Assembly (NCBI RefSeq): GCF_026151205.1
Contig: NC_087073.1
Span: 16,263,837-16,327,836, forward strand
Direction: 5' to 3'
Origin: Bolinopsis microptera
Lineage: Eukaryota > Ctenophora > Tentaculata > Lobata > Bolinopsidae
Length of the DNA: 64,000 bases
Part shown: one piece after another, positions 10,376-24,402 of the stretch
How positions within the stretch are numbered: position 1 is the stretch's first letter
Layout: every line of letters starts with the position of its first letter
Translations under genes and position numbers: made by a program
Notes under the pieces: generated by a model
Seen by the model: the letters and a program-made list of their open reading frames with translations, nothing else
Database searches by the model: none
What the model was told of the DNA's origin: nothing

Positions 10376-11332
10376 ACAACAACGGACGTTATCTACTTAA
10401 TGAATTTTTAATTAAGTGCATGGGTTAACACAGTAACCTTTTGCCATGGGCCCTGTAAATCGTCTGTAATCATCTGTTAATCAACATTTAGGCAGTAATA
10501 ATTAACAATAACTAATACTGTATATCAGCTGTTAACTATAAAGCTATCAACTAATATTATTCTATGTGACTGTATTTAAACTGTACTGCCATAATTATGA
10601 ACCGTAAACATTATTATGAATAATTTCGATTTAACTATAAAGACTATAATCTTTGATTTTTAAGCTGTTTTCCAACTGTTAACATTAACATTTGAAACGA
10701 AATCAACACTTATTATAAAAACTCCAACTAATCCATCTGTCAGCAGTTCATAAAGACTTTATGAGGTTCCCTTAAACCCAAACAACAATACATTATGAGC
10801 GAACTGAAGCGGTACGAACAAACAATTGTAAACCAGATAAACCACTGACCCGCTCTTTTGATCTTGAAGAACGCCCGTCCCTAATATTACTAAGTACTGG
10901 AAAAATGACGACCTTTAGGATCAATATTTCGGGCCTCATCAAATATTTTTATAATACCTGATAAAAAAATAACAGTAGCAGGGTCCTTCATACTTTATAA
11001 GCTACACCTCTTGAATAATCCTAAATTATACGTGTTTATCAACAACCAACGACAATGGAGGAAATAAAGCGAAGATGATACATAATGATGCATATTGATG
11101 ATTTCTATCGCTGTTTACTAGGGTCACTACTTAATACTACCGCTTGACGTCTAGTTGATATTACCAACTGAGTATCAATATACTTGTCTACAGGTTAGGT
11201 TATGGAGGTGTAAAAGATGTACGTATCAAAATGTTTCCTTCTTCTAAACAATCACCAATCGCTACACCCACGCTATGCATTTTATAGGTAAATATAATGC
11301 TATAGGAACATATACTTACCTACTAACATTAG
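10376..11332 (+). other. Downstream/intergenic part of the array unit
   Basis: About 950 bp between the stop of the coiled-coil gene and the next LINE A copy, repeated in every unit (also preserved at 6090-6700). It is AT-rich with many short TAATCTGTAATC-like words and no frame conserved among the copies. It may hold the 3' UTR, but I cannot point to a definite poly(A) signal in error-rich sequence. Confidence 0.4.
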
Positions 11333-11337
11333 TAGGT

Positions 11338-12140
11338 AAGTAGTAAGTAAGAAAAGAGTTATTACAAACATCATCACAAGTGCCCTACAAATATCATTGC
11401 ACTAAATAAAAAAAATAATTAAATAAATAATATTTTTCCCTCACCATTAAATAAATTTTAATCAAATTAAATTTAATTAATTACAAATAAAATCTAATAC
11501 ATTACTATAAATAATTAATTCATTAATCCTTCCCGTGGAATAAAGATTACTGCAACGCCTTTCTTTGCCACAAAAGATGAAACCAAAGATATTCATTATT
11601 TGTCTCCTTATTGCTTAAATAACGGGTCCCTTCAATTTTTCCCTAAAACTACATTCGAAACATTCCAAAAAAAGAAAACTCAATTACACTGTTTTTAGAA
11701 ATCAATTTTCTTTCCTAATCCTTCCAATCTAACTTAAAGCTTAAAACTGTCGAGCAATTCTTGACATCAGAAGGAGTTTGTGTTCCAGTAAGGAAGACAT
11801 CGCTCCGGAAGAAAAGAAGACAGTGAGAATTCTCAACATTAGTTTACACTCTTATTACACCTAATTGGGTTTGAAACTAGATTAAGACCCGATCTGCACC
11901 ATTCTGAACAAACCCGATCCTTATTCCAGTCAAACCAGTATTACATTAAAAGCTTCCAATAAGGTTTCCCCATGTATTCGCCGCCTGCCAAGCGTTGTCA
12001 AATTGAGATAATCCAGGACTGACAGCTTGTGTATGGAGAGTAACCCACCTCACAATAAGACGGGTAAAACCGCCTCTGGACGCTCTCCATCTCCAAAACA
12101 TTCCCCCAACTTCCCATGAGCCGCAACTGGATATCCACAA
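11338..12140 (-). mobile_element. LINE A copy in array unit 2
   Basis: Same truncation and same insertion point as in unit 1, so it was duplicated with the unit rather than inserted anew. TAGGT at 11333-11337 is matched by AAGGT at 12141-12145, probably the same duplication with one base error. Confidence 0.8.
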
Positions 12141-12145
12141 AAGGT

Positions 12146-12875
12146 GTGTAGAATGTTAGGTAAAAAAATAGGGTAACCGGAGTTTTAGTAATATAGACAT
12201 GTGTAAATGACGAAATTGTGTGATAGTAACATACAAAACGTTTCAACAATTCCTCTCATTATTGCAACAAATTCATATTCACACCAGGTAAGGAAACTCT
12301 CGAGAACTTATGTTCATCACGACCACACGACATACCACACTGCACCATACCAACACTGTATCTATGTCACTCATTCACAACAAATCACGACTGCAAACTC
12401 AAAATGTGGTCATATAACAAGTTACGTGTTAAATTATTTTCAAGAGCAATATATAGGTAAACGAGTAGAAAACAGCAATCACGATATATATTTTTTCAGA
12501 GCATCGAAGAGCAGTCAACAGGCCTTTAACCTATCCTGAAAATGAGTTGGCTGCTCATTATCAGAGTTTCAACGATAGACATAGAACCAGATTATTCCCT
12601 CCTTCGATATTATTGAAATTTAACATTATATAGCACCATTAAACGTAAAGTGACAGAAGCTTTACTACATAATTTATTAAAACCCCAAGTATCAATTACA
12701 AAGAAGAGTGCGAGAAGCTTAGGATTTCTGTTTACAAACAAATTCAAATACAAATTTAAACAAATAGCACATACGAACCTGCTGTTCAGTAATATATAAG
12801 TACTATGGACCAGGGTTGAAAAAACTTGTGTACAAATCACTATTTTCAATTAATGTACAAAACCATTTGATGTTC
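12146..12875 (+). pseudogene. Penelope-like 3' end, unit 2
   Basis: Copy of the fragment at 7506-8233. The pieces SKKLSE-like, the Cys pairs, and YIG(E/K) followed by the His-rich stretch can be followed across three frames. Indels are independent of those in unit 1. No RT domain. Confidence 0.65.
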
Positions 12876-12967
12876 AACCTGTATTCCTGTGTGAAATTTT
12901 AAATTTAGCAATTATAAACTAGTATAGAAGCAATTAAAATATACTAACATTTATAACAATTATAAGC

Positions 12968-12994
12968 CTGAAGAATGGCGTTTGGACGCCGAAA
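12968..12994 (+). ncRNA. Hammerhead-like core, unit 2
   Basis: CTGAAGA, then GGCGT...ACGCC, then GAAA. This fits the CUGANGA and GAAA strands with a 5-bp helix II. Same place after the Penelope-like frame as in unit 1. Confidence 0.35.
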
Positions 12995-13259
12995 ATATGC
13001 CTTACTCCTAACTTCCTTTTTTCACTAGTCCTTGTCCTCTTCCAACCGGATAATAATCCAGATCCAGTAAATCACAATTATTCGAAACTAATTATATACC
13101 GATAGACCAACATTTGAATCGAAATCAAATTATTATCCTGATAATTTACTACGCTATACAATTAATTATGCAATCTTAACTAATTGCATCCAAGATACCA
13201 AACATACTATTCCATATGATCTGGTAACCAATCAACTATACACCTGTTGCTTGATTCAG

Positions 13260-15027
13260 GGGATACTGTTTATTATACATGTAAATATGATCTGGTAGAA
13301 CATGGTCCGCGACTCGTGGTCCCGGACCGGACGGGCATCTCGATACTGCCAATGGGCACCAAGGCAATGTAGGAATCAAAAGATTGTGCTCCAAGGTAAA
13401 AAGAAACAAGCTTAATAGAACCGAACGGAAAAACTACAGGAAGTGGACTTGAAACCTCTAAACGACACCTAAACAAACAGAATGGGAACCAAGTCAGAGT
13501 GTAGGAAAATCAAAGATTGTCTCCAGAAAAAGAAACCAAGCTTAATAAACAGAACGGAACACAGAAGTGACTGAAACCTAAAACGACACTTTAACAGAAC
13601 TGAATGACAAAACAAGAGTGTAGGGAAACAAAGATTGTGCTCCAAGAAGAAATGAACCAAGCTTACTAAGAACCGAACGGAAACTACAGTATGTGACTGC
13701 AACTCTAAAAACGAAACTCTAAACGGAAACACAGGAAAGGACTACAACTCCTTACGAACACCTACCGAACCTCCTTTTTAAAACAGGAACTAGACACAGA
13801 ACTAAATGGGACCAAAAACAGAGTGAGGGAATCAAAGATTGTGCTCCAGTAAAAAGAAACCAAGCTATAATAGAAAACCGAAACGGAACTACAGGAAATT
13901 GACTTGAAACTCTTAACGACACTCTAAACAGAACTGAATGGGACCAAAACAGAGGTGTAGGGAATCAAAGAATTGTGCCTCCAGGAAAAAGAAACCAAGC
14001 TTAATAGAACCGAAGACAGAAACTAACAGGAAGTGACTGAAAACTCAAAACGACACTCTAACAGAACTGAAATTTACCAAGGCAAAGTGTAGAATCAAAG
14101 ATTGTGCTCCCAGAAAAAAGATAAACCAAGCCTTAATAGGAAACCGAACAGAAACAACAGTATGTAACTGAAACTCTAAACGCACTCTAACAATAACTGA
14201 AATGGGACCAAGGCAGAGTGTAGGGAATCAAGGAATGTGCTCCAGGAAAAAGAAAACAAAAGCTTAAACAGAATCCGAACAGAAACTACAGAAAGAAACT
14301 GAACTCTAAACGAAAACTCTATCGGAACTAACAGAATGGACTACAATGGAACTCTTAACGACACTCCCTATCGAACCCCTAACAGGAACTAACACAGAAC
14401 TAAATTGACCAAAGCAAGAAGTGTTATGGAATCAAGATTGTGCTCCAGGAAAAAAGAAACCAGCATAATATAACCGAACGGAAACCTACAGGAAGTTGAC
14501 TGAAACTCTTTTAACGACACTTTATCAGAAACTGAATGGGGACCAAAGCAGAGTATAGGGAATCAAAGATTTTGTTTCCAGGAAAAAGAACCAAGCTTAC
14601 CAGAACCGAACAGAATCTACAGGAAGTGACTGAAATCTTAATGAGCACTTTTTTTGGGAGGAGGCTAGAAGTCTGGAAACAGTTAGTAGATGGACGTTTT
14701 CTGTTCAAAGTCCCCCTTACCTGAATAAGCTCTTTACACGGCAGCTCTACAATCAACTGACGCAACTGTTTATGAAGGTAAATCTTTCCTTACTTTTTAA
14801 ATTTTCCAGGAAATGTATAATTGTTTGTATAATGCATAAATTGTTTCATATTATCATTATTTAACAACGTGAACCAGATAAAGCTCAATACCACTGTATG
14901 AACCTGACAAACATAAATACATTTCAGAGGATTTCATTGGGTGAACGTTACAGTGGTGCAGGTGAAGCAAAACAAACAACACCAACACGAGGACAAGAGA
15001 CCACGAAAAATAGCGAGGAGGACTTGA
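13260..15027 (+). CDS. Coiled-coil repeat gene, unit 2 (frames broken by indels)
   Basis: Exon A is about 13260-14777 and exon B about 14930-15027. Here the acceptor TTGATTCAG|G is intact at 13251-13259, and the donor reads AAG|GTAAAT. About ten 126 bp repeats lie at 13340-14650, including two shorter in-phase variants. The exon B acceptor TTTCAGAG|GATTTC is clean. The TGA at 15025-15027 matches the consensus stop. Confidence 0.5.
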
Positions 15028-16004
15028 GACAAGCAACAACAGATATCTACTATTGAAGATTTAAATAATGTGCATGGTACACGTAACCTTTGTATCATTG
15101 GGCCCAGTAAACGTCAGTAAACAACTGAAAATCAACATTTTAGGGCTGTAATGAGTTAACATTACTAATATACTGTTATTATCAGCAGTTAACTATAAAC
15201 TACAACTATATTATTCAATGTGACTGTATAAACTGTACAGACTTAATAAGACGTAAACATTTCATATGAAATTACGAATTTTACATAAAATGACTTAAAA
15301 TACATTGATTTTAAGGCAGTGGTTCAACTGTTAACATTAACATTTGAAAACAGAAAACAACACTTAATATAAAAAAACTCCAACTACTCATACTGTCCAG
15401 CTGTTCTTATGACTTTATGACAGGTCCTTAAACCCTAACCAACATTACTTTTAGAGCGTAACAGAAAGCGGTTACGCCAACAATTGTACCAGATAAACAT
15501 CTTGACCGCTTTTTGAATCTTGATGTTAGCGACACCGTCCCTAATAAATACTAAAACTGGTAAAAGACGACTTTAGGATCAATATTTTCGGTGCCTACAT
15601 CAAATATATAAAATACCTGATAAAAAATATCAGTAGCAGGACCTCATACATTTTAAGCTACACCTCTGGAAAAATAGTCCAAAATTTAACGTGTTTTTCA
15701 ACAAACCCCGACAAAAAGGAGAAATAATGCGAAGATAGTCATAATGGATGCTTTTTGAATGATTTCTAATCGCATTTACTAGGTACTCTTACTCTAACCG
15801 CATTGTAAACGTCAGTGGATATTACCTTACTTAGTATCAATAAAACTGTCTACAATTGTAAGTTTAGGAGGTGTAAAGAATGTACGTATATAAAATGGTA
15901 CTTCCTTCTAAAATATCACCAATCGCTACACCTTACGCTATGCATTTTTATAGGTAAATATAATGCTATGAGGATCATATACTTACCTACTATCATTAGT
16001 AGGT

Positions 16005-16825
16005 AAGTAAGTAAGAAGTAAAGATTATGACATAACAACATCACAAGGGGGGGGAATATATTTTTGGGGGGGGTCTACAAAATATCATTGGCAACTAAAT
16101 AAAAAAAATAATTTAAATAAATATAATTTTCCATCAACTTAAAAATTTATCAAATTAAATTTTATTAATTAATAAAATCTAAATACATTATCTATAAAAA
16201 TTATTTCATAAAAACTATCCCAGTGGAATAAAGATTTAATGAAACGCGATGTCCTTTGCCACAAAGATGAAACCAAAGATATTCATTATGTTCTCCTTAT
16301 TTGCTTAAATTAACAGGTTCCTCAATTTTCCCTAAAAACTTCATTCGAAACATTCCAAAAATAAAAATCAGTTTACACTGTTTTTTTGAAATCATTGCTT
16401 TCATAATCCTTCCTATCTAACTTTAAGGCTTAAAACTGACGAGCAGTTCTTTGAACATCAGAAGGGAGTATTGTTCCAGTAAGGAATGACTCGCCTCCGG
16501 AAGAAAAAAGACTGGAGATTCTTAAATTTAAGATCAAACTCATTATTACACCTATTGTGTTTGAAACTAGATTAAGAACCAGATCTGCACATTTCTGAAC
16601 AAACCCGATCCATATTCATTCAAACCACCTAGTTATTTAAAAGCTTCAATAAAGGTCCCCCATGTATTCGCCGCTCTGCCAGCGTTGTCAAATTGAGGAT
16701 ATCCATCTGCAGCTGTATGGAAGAGTACCCACACTCATCAATAGACGGGAAAACAGCCCTCTGGACGCTCTCCAGCTCCCAAACAGTCCCCCCAACTTCC
16801 ATGAGCCCGCAAACAAGGATTCCAC
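16005..16825 (-). mobile_element. LINE A copy in array unit 3
   Basis: Same truncated LINE as in units 1 and 2. The tail is at 16005-16021. Close to the tail, positions 16048-16073 carry G8, a short AT stretch and G7, absent from the other copies. This looks like sequencing or consensus error rather than biology. Confidence 0.8.
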
Positions 16826-17560
16826 AAAGGTGTGAGATGAAAGGTATAAAATAGGTAATCGTGAAGTTTTAGGTAAATATTGACATTTGTATACGTAATT
16901 GAGGGATAGTACATACAAACGTTTTCAACAATTCTCTCCATTATTGCAACAAATCATATTCACACCAGTAAGAAACTCTCAGAGATCTATGTCATCACGA
17001 CCACACGAACAAACCACACTTGCACCATACTCAAACTGTAATCATATGACCCACTCATCACAACCAAATCACGAACAGCAAACCAAAATGGTGTCATATA
17101 CAAAGTTACGTGTAAATTATGTTCAAGAGCTATATATAGGGGAAACGATTATTAACAGCACAAACGATGATTTTTTCAGAGCATCGAAGAGCAGGTCCAA
17201 CAGGCCTTTAACCTAATCCTGATAATGGCTTGGATGCTCATTATTCAGAGTTTCACGATAACAATAGAAACCCCAGATATTTTCCTTCGATATTTTAGAA
17301 ATTTAATCTTATATAGCACCATTAACGTAAAGTGACAGAACTTACTACATTAATTTATTTAAACCTAGTATCAATAACAAAAGAAGAGTGCGAGAAGCTA
17401 CGGGATTTCTTTAACAACAATTCAAAGGACAAATTTAAAACAAATACAAACAACGAAACCTGCTGTTCGAGTAATATTATGTACCTTGGAAACAAGAGTG
17501 TAAAACGTGTGTACATCAACACTATTGTTCAATGTAATGTACAAATACCATTTGATGTAA
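16826..17560 (+). pseudogene. Penelope-like 3' end, unit 3
   Basis: The copy with the longest uninterrupted linker: FQQFSPLLQQI is readable from 16920, and the YIGET core is present near 17145. The stop TAA is at 17558-17560. Indels separate the linker, Cys cluster and GIY-YIG frames. Confidence 0.65.
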
Positions 17561-17647
17561 CCTTATTCATGTGGTAATTTTAATATAGCAATTTAACATT
17601 AATAGAAGCATTTAATTATATACTAACATTTATAACAATTTTTAGGC

Positions 17648-17674
17648 CGTGAAGAAGGCGTTTGAACGCCGAAA
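17648..17674 (+). ncRNA. Hammerhead-like core, unit 3
   Basis: CGTGAAGA (one extra G relative to CTGAAGA), then GGCGTTTGAACGCC, then GAAA. Helix II is perfect here, with a short loop. Confidence 0.3.
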
Positions 17675-17941
17675 ATTTGCCCTTACTCCAAATTCTTGTT
17701 TCACTTGTCCTTGTTCCTCTTCCAACCGGTAATATCCAGATATCAGTAAATCAATATATTAGGGGGTAACTAATTATATCCGAGGACCACATTTGAATCG
17801 TAATCAATAGTTTTGATCCAAGTAATTTACTACGCTACAATTAATATGCTAGTCGAAACTAATTGCATCCAAATACCAAACATACTAATTCATATGGACA
17901 GGTAACCAATCAACTATTTCTCGTGCTGTTGCATGATTCAG

Positions 17942-19707
17942 GATACTAGGTTATTATACAGTAAAATATCTGGTAGACAGTGTCCGCGGACCGTGGTCCC
18001 GGACCGGATCGGGCTATCTCGATAACTGCCAATGGACCAAGGCGAGGTGTTAGTGAATGGAAAGATTGAGCCCAGTGACAAAAGACACCAAGGACTTAAT
18101 AGGAACCGAACGGACACTACAGTAAGTGAACTGAAACTCTAAACGACACTCTAACAGAAACGAATACGAGGATGGACCAAGGCAGGAGTGTAGGAATCAA
18201 GGATTGTGACCAGGAAAAAAAGAAACCAACTTAATAGAACCGAACGGAAACTACAGGAAGTGTCTGAAACACTAAACGACACTTTAACCAGAAACAGAAT
18301 GGGACAAAAGCAGAGAGTAAGGGAAATCAAAAGATTGATGCGCCAAGAAAAAAATTAACCAAAGCTTAATAAACCTGAACGGAAACTACAGGAAGTGACT
18401 GAAACTCTAAACGAAACTCAATCGGAACTACTGGAAAGGAACACAACTACTTAAACGAACACTCTAATCCCCGAACTAACAGAACTAACACAGAATAAAT
18501 GGACCAAAACAGAGTTGTAGGACTCAAAGGATTGTGCACCAGGAAAAAAGAAACCAAGCTTAAAGAATCGAAACGGAACTAACAGGAAGTGACTGGAACT
18601 CTAAACGACACCACTAACAGAACTGAATGGAACCAAATCAGAGTGTAGGGAATTCAAAGATTGTGTCTCCATGAAAAGAAACCACGTCTAAATAGAACCT
18701 AAACAGAAACAACAGGATGTGACTTGAAACTCTAAAACGACACTCTAACCAAACCTGATTGACCCAGGCAGAGTGTAGGGAATCAAAGATTGTGCTCCAT
18801 AAAAAAGAAACCAAGCTTAATAGAACCGAACAGAAACTAACAGAAGTAACTGAAACTCTAAACGACAACTCTAACAGAACTGAATGGGGCAAGCAGAGTG
18901 TAGGGAATCAAGGATGTGCTCCATGAAAAAGAAACCAAGCTTACAGAACCGTAACCGAAACTACAGAAAGTAACTGAAACCTAAAACGAAACTCATACGG
19001 AACCTACAGGAAAGGACTAACCAACTCATAACGACACTTTCTAAACCGAACAAACGAGGAACTAACACAGAACAAATGGGACCAAAGCAGAGATGTAGGG
19101 AATCAAGATTGTGGCTCCAGGAAAAAAGAAACCAAGCTTAAATAGAACCGAAACGAAACTACGGAAGTGACTGAAACTCTTAACTGGGAACACTTAACAG
19201 AACTGAATGGGACCAAAGCAGAGTATTTGGAACAAAATAGTGGGTTCCAGGCAAAAGTAAACCAAGCTTAACAGAACCGAACAGAAACTACAGTAAGTGA
19301 CAGAAACCTTAAGGACTCTTTTTTGGAGGATGCTAGAAGTCTGGAAACAGTTAGTATAAGGGACGTTTCTGTTTCACCATCCCCCTTACCTGAATAAGCT
19401 CTTTAACACCGGCAGCTCTAACATCAACCTGACCCAACCGGGTAATTGAAAGGGTAAATCTTTCTTACTTTTTTATAAATTTATCCAGGAAATGTAATAA
19501 TTGGTTGTATAAAATTGCATAATGTTTCATATTATCATATTTAACAACGTGACCAGATAAACTCATAACCACTGTTGACCTGACAAACCTAATAACATTT
19601 TCAGAGGAATTACATTGGGGTGAACGTATATCAGAGGGACTGGTGAAGCATTCAAAACAACACCAAGAGGAACAAGAGGCCCACGTAAAATTGCGAGGGA
19701 GGACTGA
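17942..19707 (+). CDS. Coiled-coil repeat gene, unit 3 (frames broken by indels)
   Basis: Exon A is about 17942-19453 and exon B about 19607-19707. The acceptor reads TGATTCAG|G. The repeat domain spans 18030-19320 with the same internal order of standard and shorter repeats as in units 1 and 2, so whole units were copied rather than repeats being shuffled. The donor G|GTAAAT and the terminal GGACTGA are preserved. Confidence 0.5.
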
Positions 19708-20694
19708 ACAACAACTACTGTTATTACTATTGAAGTTTTAATTAAGTGCAGGTACAAGCTGTAACCTTTGTCATGGGCCCTGTAATTCGTCTGTAATCAA
19801 CTTGTAATCCAACATATAGCTGTAATAATAACAATTACTAAAAAACTGGTATCAGCTGTTTAACTAATAACCTAACAACTAATATTAAATTCTAATGTGA
19901 CTGTAAATTAAAACTTACTGACTTAATATGACTAAACTTTATTAATGATAATTACGATTTACATAAAAATGACTAAAATCTTTGGAATTTAAGCTGTGTT
20001 CAAACTGTAACATTAACATTTGAAACGAAATCAACACCTTATTATAAAAAACTCCAACTAATCATCTGACCCAGCTGGTTCATTATGACTTTATGAGGTC
20101 TTAACCCACCAACATTACTTTTAATAGCGGAACTGAAGCGGTACTACAACAATTGTAACCATAAAAAACAACTGACCGCTCTTTGATCTTGAAGTTTAGC
20201 GACCCGTCCCCTAATAATTACTAAGTAACTGGTAATAGGACGACTGTTAGATCCAATATTTTTTTCGTGCCTCAATCAAATATAATTATAATACCTGATA
20301 AAAAATATCAGTAGCAAAGGGTCCTTCAAAATTAAACCTGTTTTTTTTTTAAGCTAACACCTCTGGAAAAAGTCCAAAATATAACGTGTTTATCAACAAC
20401 CACGACATACGGAAATAATGCTAAGATGAGATACAAAATGGATGCTTTTTGATGATTTCTATCGCTTTAACTAGGGACACTTTACATCTACCGCTTGTAC
20501 TCTAGTGGATATTACCTACTGAGTATCAATATACTGTCCTACTATGGTAGGTTAGGAGGTTGTAAAGATGTACGTAATAGAAAATGTCCTTCCTTCTAAA
20601 ATACAACCATCGCTACACCAAAGCTATGGCATTTTAATAGGTAAATATAATGCCTATGAGGATCATATACTTAACCTACTATCCATAAGTAGGT

Positions 20695-21485
20695 AAGTAA
20701 GTAAGTAAGTAAAGATTATGAAAATAACAAACATCACAAGTGTCTACAAAATATCATTGCACTAAATAAAAAAATAATTTAAATAAAATAAATTTATTAC
20801 CATCAACATTAATAATTTATCAAATTAAATTTTAATTAAATAATAAAATCTAATACATTATCAATAAAAATTAATTCATTATAAATTTCCCAGTGGAATA
20901 AGATTTATGAAACGCTTCATTTGCCTCAAAAGGATGAAACAAAAGATATTCATTATGAACTCCTTATTGCTTAAATAACTGTGCCTTCAATTTTCCCTAA
21001 ACTTCATTCGAAACAATTCCAAAAATCAAAATATATACACTGTTTTTTTTTAGAAATCATTCTTTCTTAAATCCTTCCAATCTAACTTAAAAGCTTAAAA
21101 CTGTCGGAGCAGTTCTTGACATCTGGAAGGGCGTTTGTTCCAGTAAGGAATGACTCGCTCCGGGAAGAAAAGAAGACTTGGGAGAATCTTAACTTTAGTT
21201 AACACTCTTATACACCTATTGTTGAAAACTAGAATTAAGACCAAATCAGCTCAATCCTGAACAAACCGATCCTATTCAGTCAAACCATAGTTACTTTAAA
21301 AAGCTTTCAATTAGGTCCCCATGTCTACGCCGCTCTGCCAGCGTTGTTCCAAATTGAGGATATCCATTCTGCAGCTGTATGGAATAGTCCCACCTCATCA
21401 ATAAGACGGGGTAAACCGCCTCTGGAACCCATCCACCAGCTCCAAAACGTCCCCCAACTTCCATGAGCCGCAACGGAATCCACAA
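20695..21485 (-). mobile_element. LINE A copy in array unit 4
   Basis: Flanked by TAGGT at 20690-20694 and 21486-21490, both exact. Same 5' truncation as the other array copies. Confidence 0.85.
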
Positions 21486-21490
21486 TAGGT

Positions 21491-22206
21491 GTGTAAGATG
21501 ATAGGTATAAAATAGGGTAATCGTGAGTTTAGTAATAATTGACTGTGTATGACGTAATTGTGTATGGTACATACAAACGTTCATACAATTCTCTCCATTA
21601 TTGCAACCAATTCATATTCACACCAGGTAAGAAACTCTCAGAGATCTTATGTTCATCACGACCACACGACAAACCAAACTGCACCATAACCAAACTGTAA
21701 CATTTGTCCCACTCATCCACAACAAATCAACGACCTGCAAACCAAAAAGTGTCATAATACAAAAGTTTACGTGTAAATTATGTCAAGAGCTAATAGTATA
21801 GGGGAAACGAGGTAGAACAGCACACGATAGATTTTCATAGCATACGAAGAGTCATCAACCGCCCTATAACCTATCCAGAATAATGCGTGGGCTGCTCATT
21901 ATTCAGAGTTTTTTTTCAACGATAACATAGAACCGATATGTCGTTCGATATTTAGAAATTAACTTATATGCACCATTTAAACGTAAAAGTGACAGAAGCT
22001 TACTACATTTATTTATTAAAACCTAGTAGCAATAACAAAGAAGAGTGCAGAAGCTTAAGGGATGTCTTTTACACAATATTCTAAGACAAATTTAAACAAA
22101 TAGCACAACGAAAACCCGCTGTTCAGTAATATTATGTACTTGGACAGAGTGGTAAAACGTTTGTCATCACTATTTTCACTGTAAGTACAATAACCATTTG
22201 AGGTAA
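21491..22206 (+). pseudogene. Penelope-like 3' end, unit 4
   Basis: This copy preserves AGATTTTCA at 21839-21847, which keeps the consensus reading RFSEHRR after the GIY-YIG core. The stop TAA is at about 22204-22206. Confidence 0.65.
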
Positions 22207-22298
22207 CCTGTATTCCAGTGACGTGTAATTTTAATTTATCAATTTTTAACTATATAAGAAGCATTTATTATAATACACATTTATAACAATTTTTAGGC

Positions 22299-22322
22299 CT
22301 GAAGAATGGCGTTGACCCGAAA
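22299..22322 (+). ncRNA. Hammerhead-like core, unit 4
   Basis: CTGAAGA, then GGCGTTGACC (3' strand of the helix shortened by apparent deletion), then GAAA. The upstream bases TAGGC could pair with GCC after the GAAAATTT block as a short helix I, but only about 3 bp are available. Confidence 0.3.
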
Positions 22323-22596
22323 ATTTGCCCTTACTCCTAAGCCTTCGCCTTTTTTCACTTGTTTCCCTTGTCTCTTCCAACCGTATAATATCCCAGGATA
22401 TCAGTAAATCAATTTATTCGTAACTAATTTATATCCGAGATACACATTGAATCGTAAACAATATTTGATCCAGTAAATTTACTAACGCTAACAAATTAAT
22501 ATATGGCTAGTCGTAACTAATGCAATCCAAGATGACCAAACCTACTATCATAAGATCTGGTAACCAATCAACTATTCCCTGTTTGCTTGATTCCAG

Positions 22597-24402
22597 GGAT
22601 ACAGTATTCATACATAAAATGATCTGGTAGACAGTGGTCCTCGGACCGTGGTCGCGGACCCGTGATCGGCTTATCTCGATACTGCCAATGGGACCAGGCA
22701 GAGTGGTAGGGAAACAAAGATTGTGCTCCAGGAAAAAGAAACCAAGCTTAATAGAACCGAACGGAAACTACAGGGAATTGATGAAACCATAAACCGTCAA
22801 CTTCTAAACAAACTGAAATGGGACCAAGGCAAGAGTTTAGGAAATCAAAAGATTGGTTGCTTCCAGGAAAAAGACACCAAGCTTAATAGAACCGAAACGG
22901 AAACTAACAGGAAGTGACTGTAACTCTAAACGACAACTTTAACAGAACTGAATGGGACAAAATCAGAGTGAGTAAGGAAATCAAAGATTGTGCTCCAAGA
23001 AAAAATGAACCAAGCTTAATAAAGAAACCAACGGAAACAACAGAGAATGAACCTGAAACTCTAAACGAAACTCTATCGAACTACAGGAAAGGAACTAACA
23101 ACTTCTTAAACGACACTCTATCCGAACTAACAGGGGAAAAAAAAAAAAACTAACACAGAAACTAAATGGGACCAAAAAACTGAGTGTAGGGGAATCAAAG
23201 ATTGTGGCTCCAGGAAAAAGAAACCAAGTTAATAGAACCGAACGGAAACTACAGGAAGTGACTGAAACTCTTAACGACACTCTAACAGAACTGAATGGGA
23301 CCAAAGCAGAGTGGTAGGAATCAAAGATTGTGCTCCCATGAAAAAGAAACCAAGCTTAATAAACCGAACAGAAACTAACAGGAAGTGACTGAAAACCCCT
23401 AAACGACACTCTACCAAGAACTGAGATGGTGACCAGAGGCAGAGTTAGGGATCAAAGATTGTGGCTCCAAAAAAAGAAACCACGCTTAAATAGAACCGAA
23501 CAGAAACCTCAAAATAACTGAAACACTAAACGACACTCTAACAGAACTGAAATGGACCAAGGCAGAGTGTAGGGAATCAAGGATTTGTGCTCCAGGTAAA
23601 AGAATCCAAGCTAACCAGACCCGAACAGAAATACAGAAAGTAACTGAAACACTAAACAAACTCTACGGACGACAGGAAAGGACTACAAAATTCTTAACGA
23701 CACTACTATCCGAACTAACATGAACTAACACAGAAACTAAATGGGACCAAAGTCAGAGTGTAAGGAATTCAAAGATTGTTGCTCCAGGAAAAAGAAACCA
23801 GCTTAAATAAGAAACCGAACGGAAAACTACAGGAAGTACTGAAACACTTAACGACACTTAAACAGAAAACTGAATGGGGACCAAATGCAGAGTAATAGGG
23901 AATCAAGATTGTGTTTTCCCCCAGGAAAAAGAAACCAAGCCTATAACAAACCGAACAGAAAACAAAACAGGAAGTGACTGAAACTCTTAATGACACTATT
24001 TGGAGTAGGCTAGAAAAAAAAAAATCTGGAAACCTGATTTAGTAGGGTGGGACGTTCTGTTTTTCACTCCCCCTTACCTGAAATAAGCTCTTTTACACGG
24101 CAGCGTCTACATTCAAACTGAACCAACTGGGTTATGATGGTAAATCTTTCATACTTTTTTTTAAATTTTCCAGAAATGTAAATTGTTTGTATAATTGCCA
24201 TAATTGTTTCATATTATCATTATATAACAATACGTGACCAATAAAGCTCATACCACTGTTGGACCTGACAAACTATAACATTTCAGAGTGATTTCATTGG
24301 GTTGAACGTCTACAGTGGGACTGTTGTAGCGATTTCAAACAACACCACCGAGGGAAGAAAAAAAAAAGGCTAAGGACCACGAAAAATTGCGAGGAGGACT
24401 GA
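22597..24402 (+). CDS. Coiled-coil repeat gene, unit 4 (frames broken by indels)
   Basis: Exon A is about 22597-24139 and exon B about 24290-24402. One of the longer uninterrupted stretches of the repeat lies at 22723-22917, with QEKETKLNRTERKL and a second KETKLNRTE motif one repeat later, confirming frame and period directly. Homopolymer insertions (A runs at 23138-23149 and 24015-24023, T4 elsewhere) break the rest. The exon B acceptor TTTCAGAG is followed by one extra T. Confidence 0.5.

Noticed and set aside
22723-23153. Separate small genes from the charged frames in the array (also 9169-9486, 14536-14724, 28141-28371)
   Set aside because: They are pieces of one 42-residue repeat frame cut up by indels, not independent genes.
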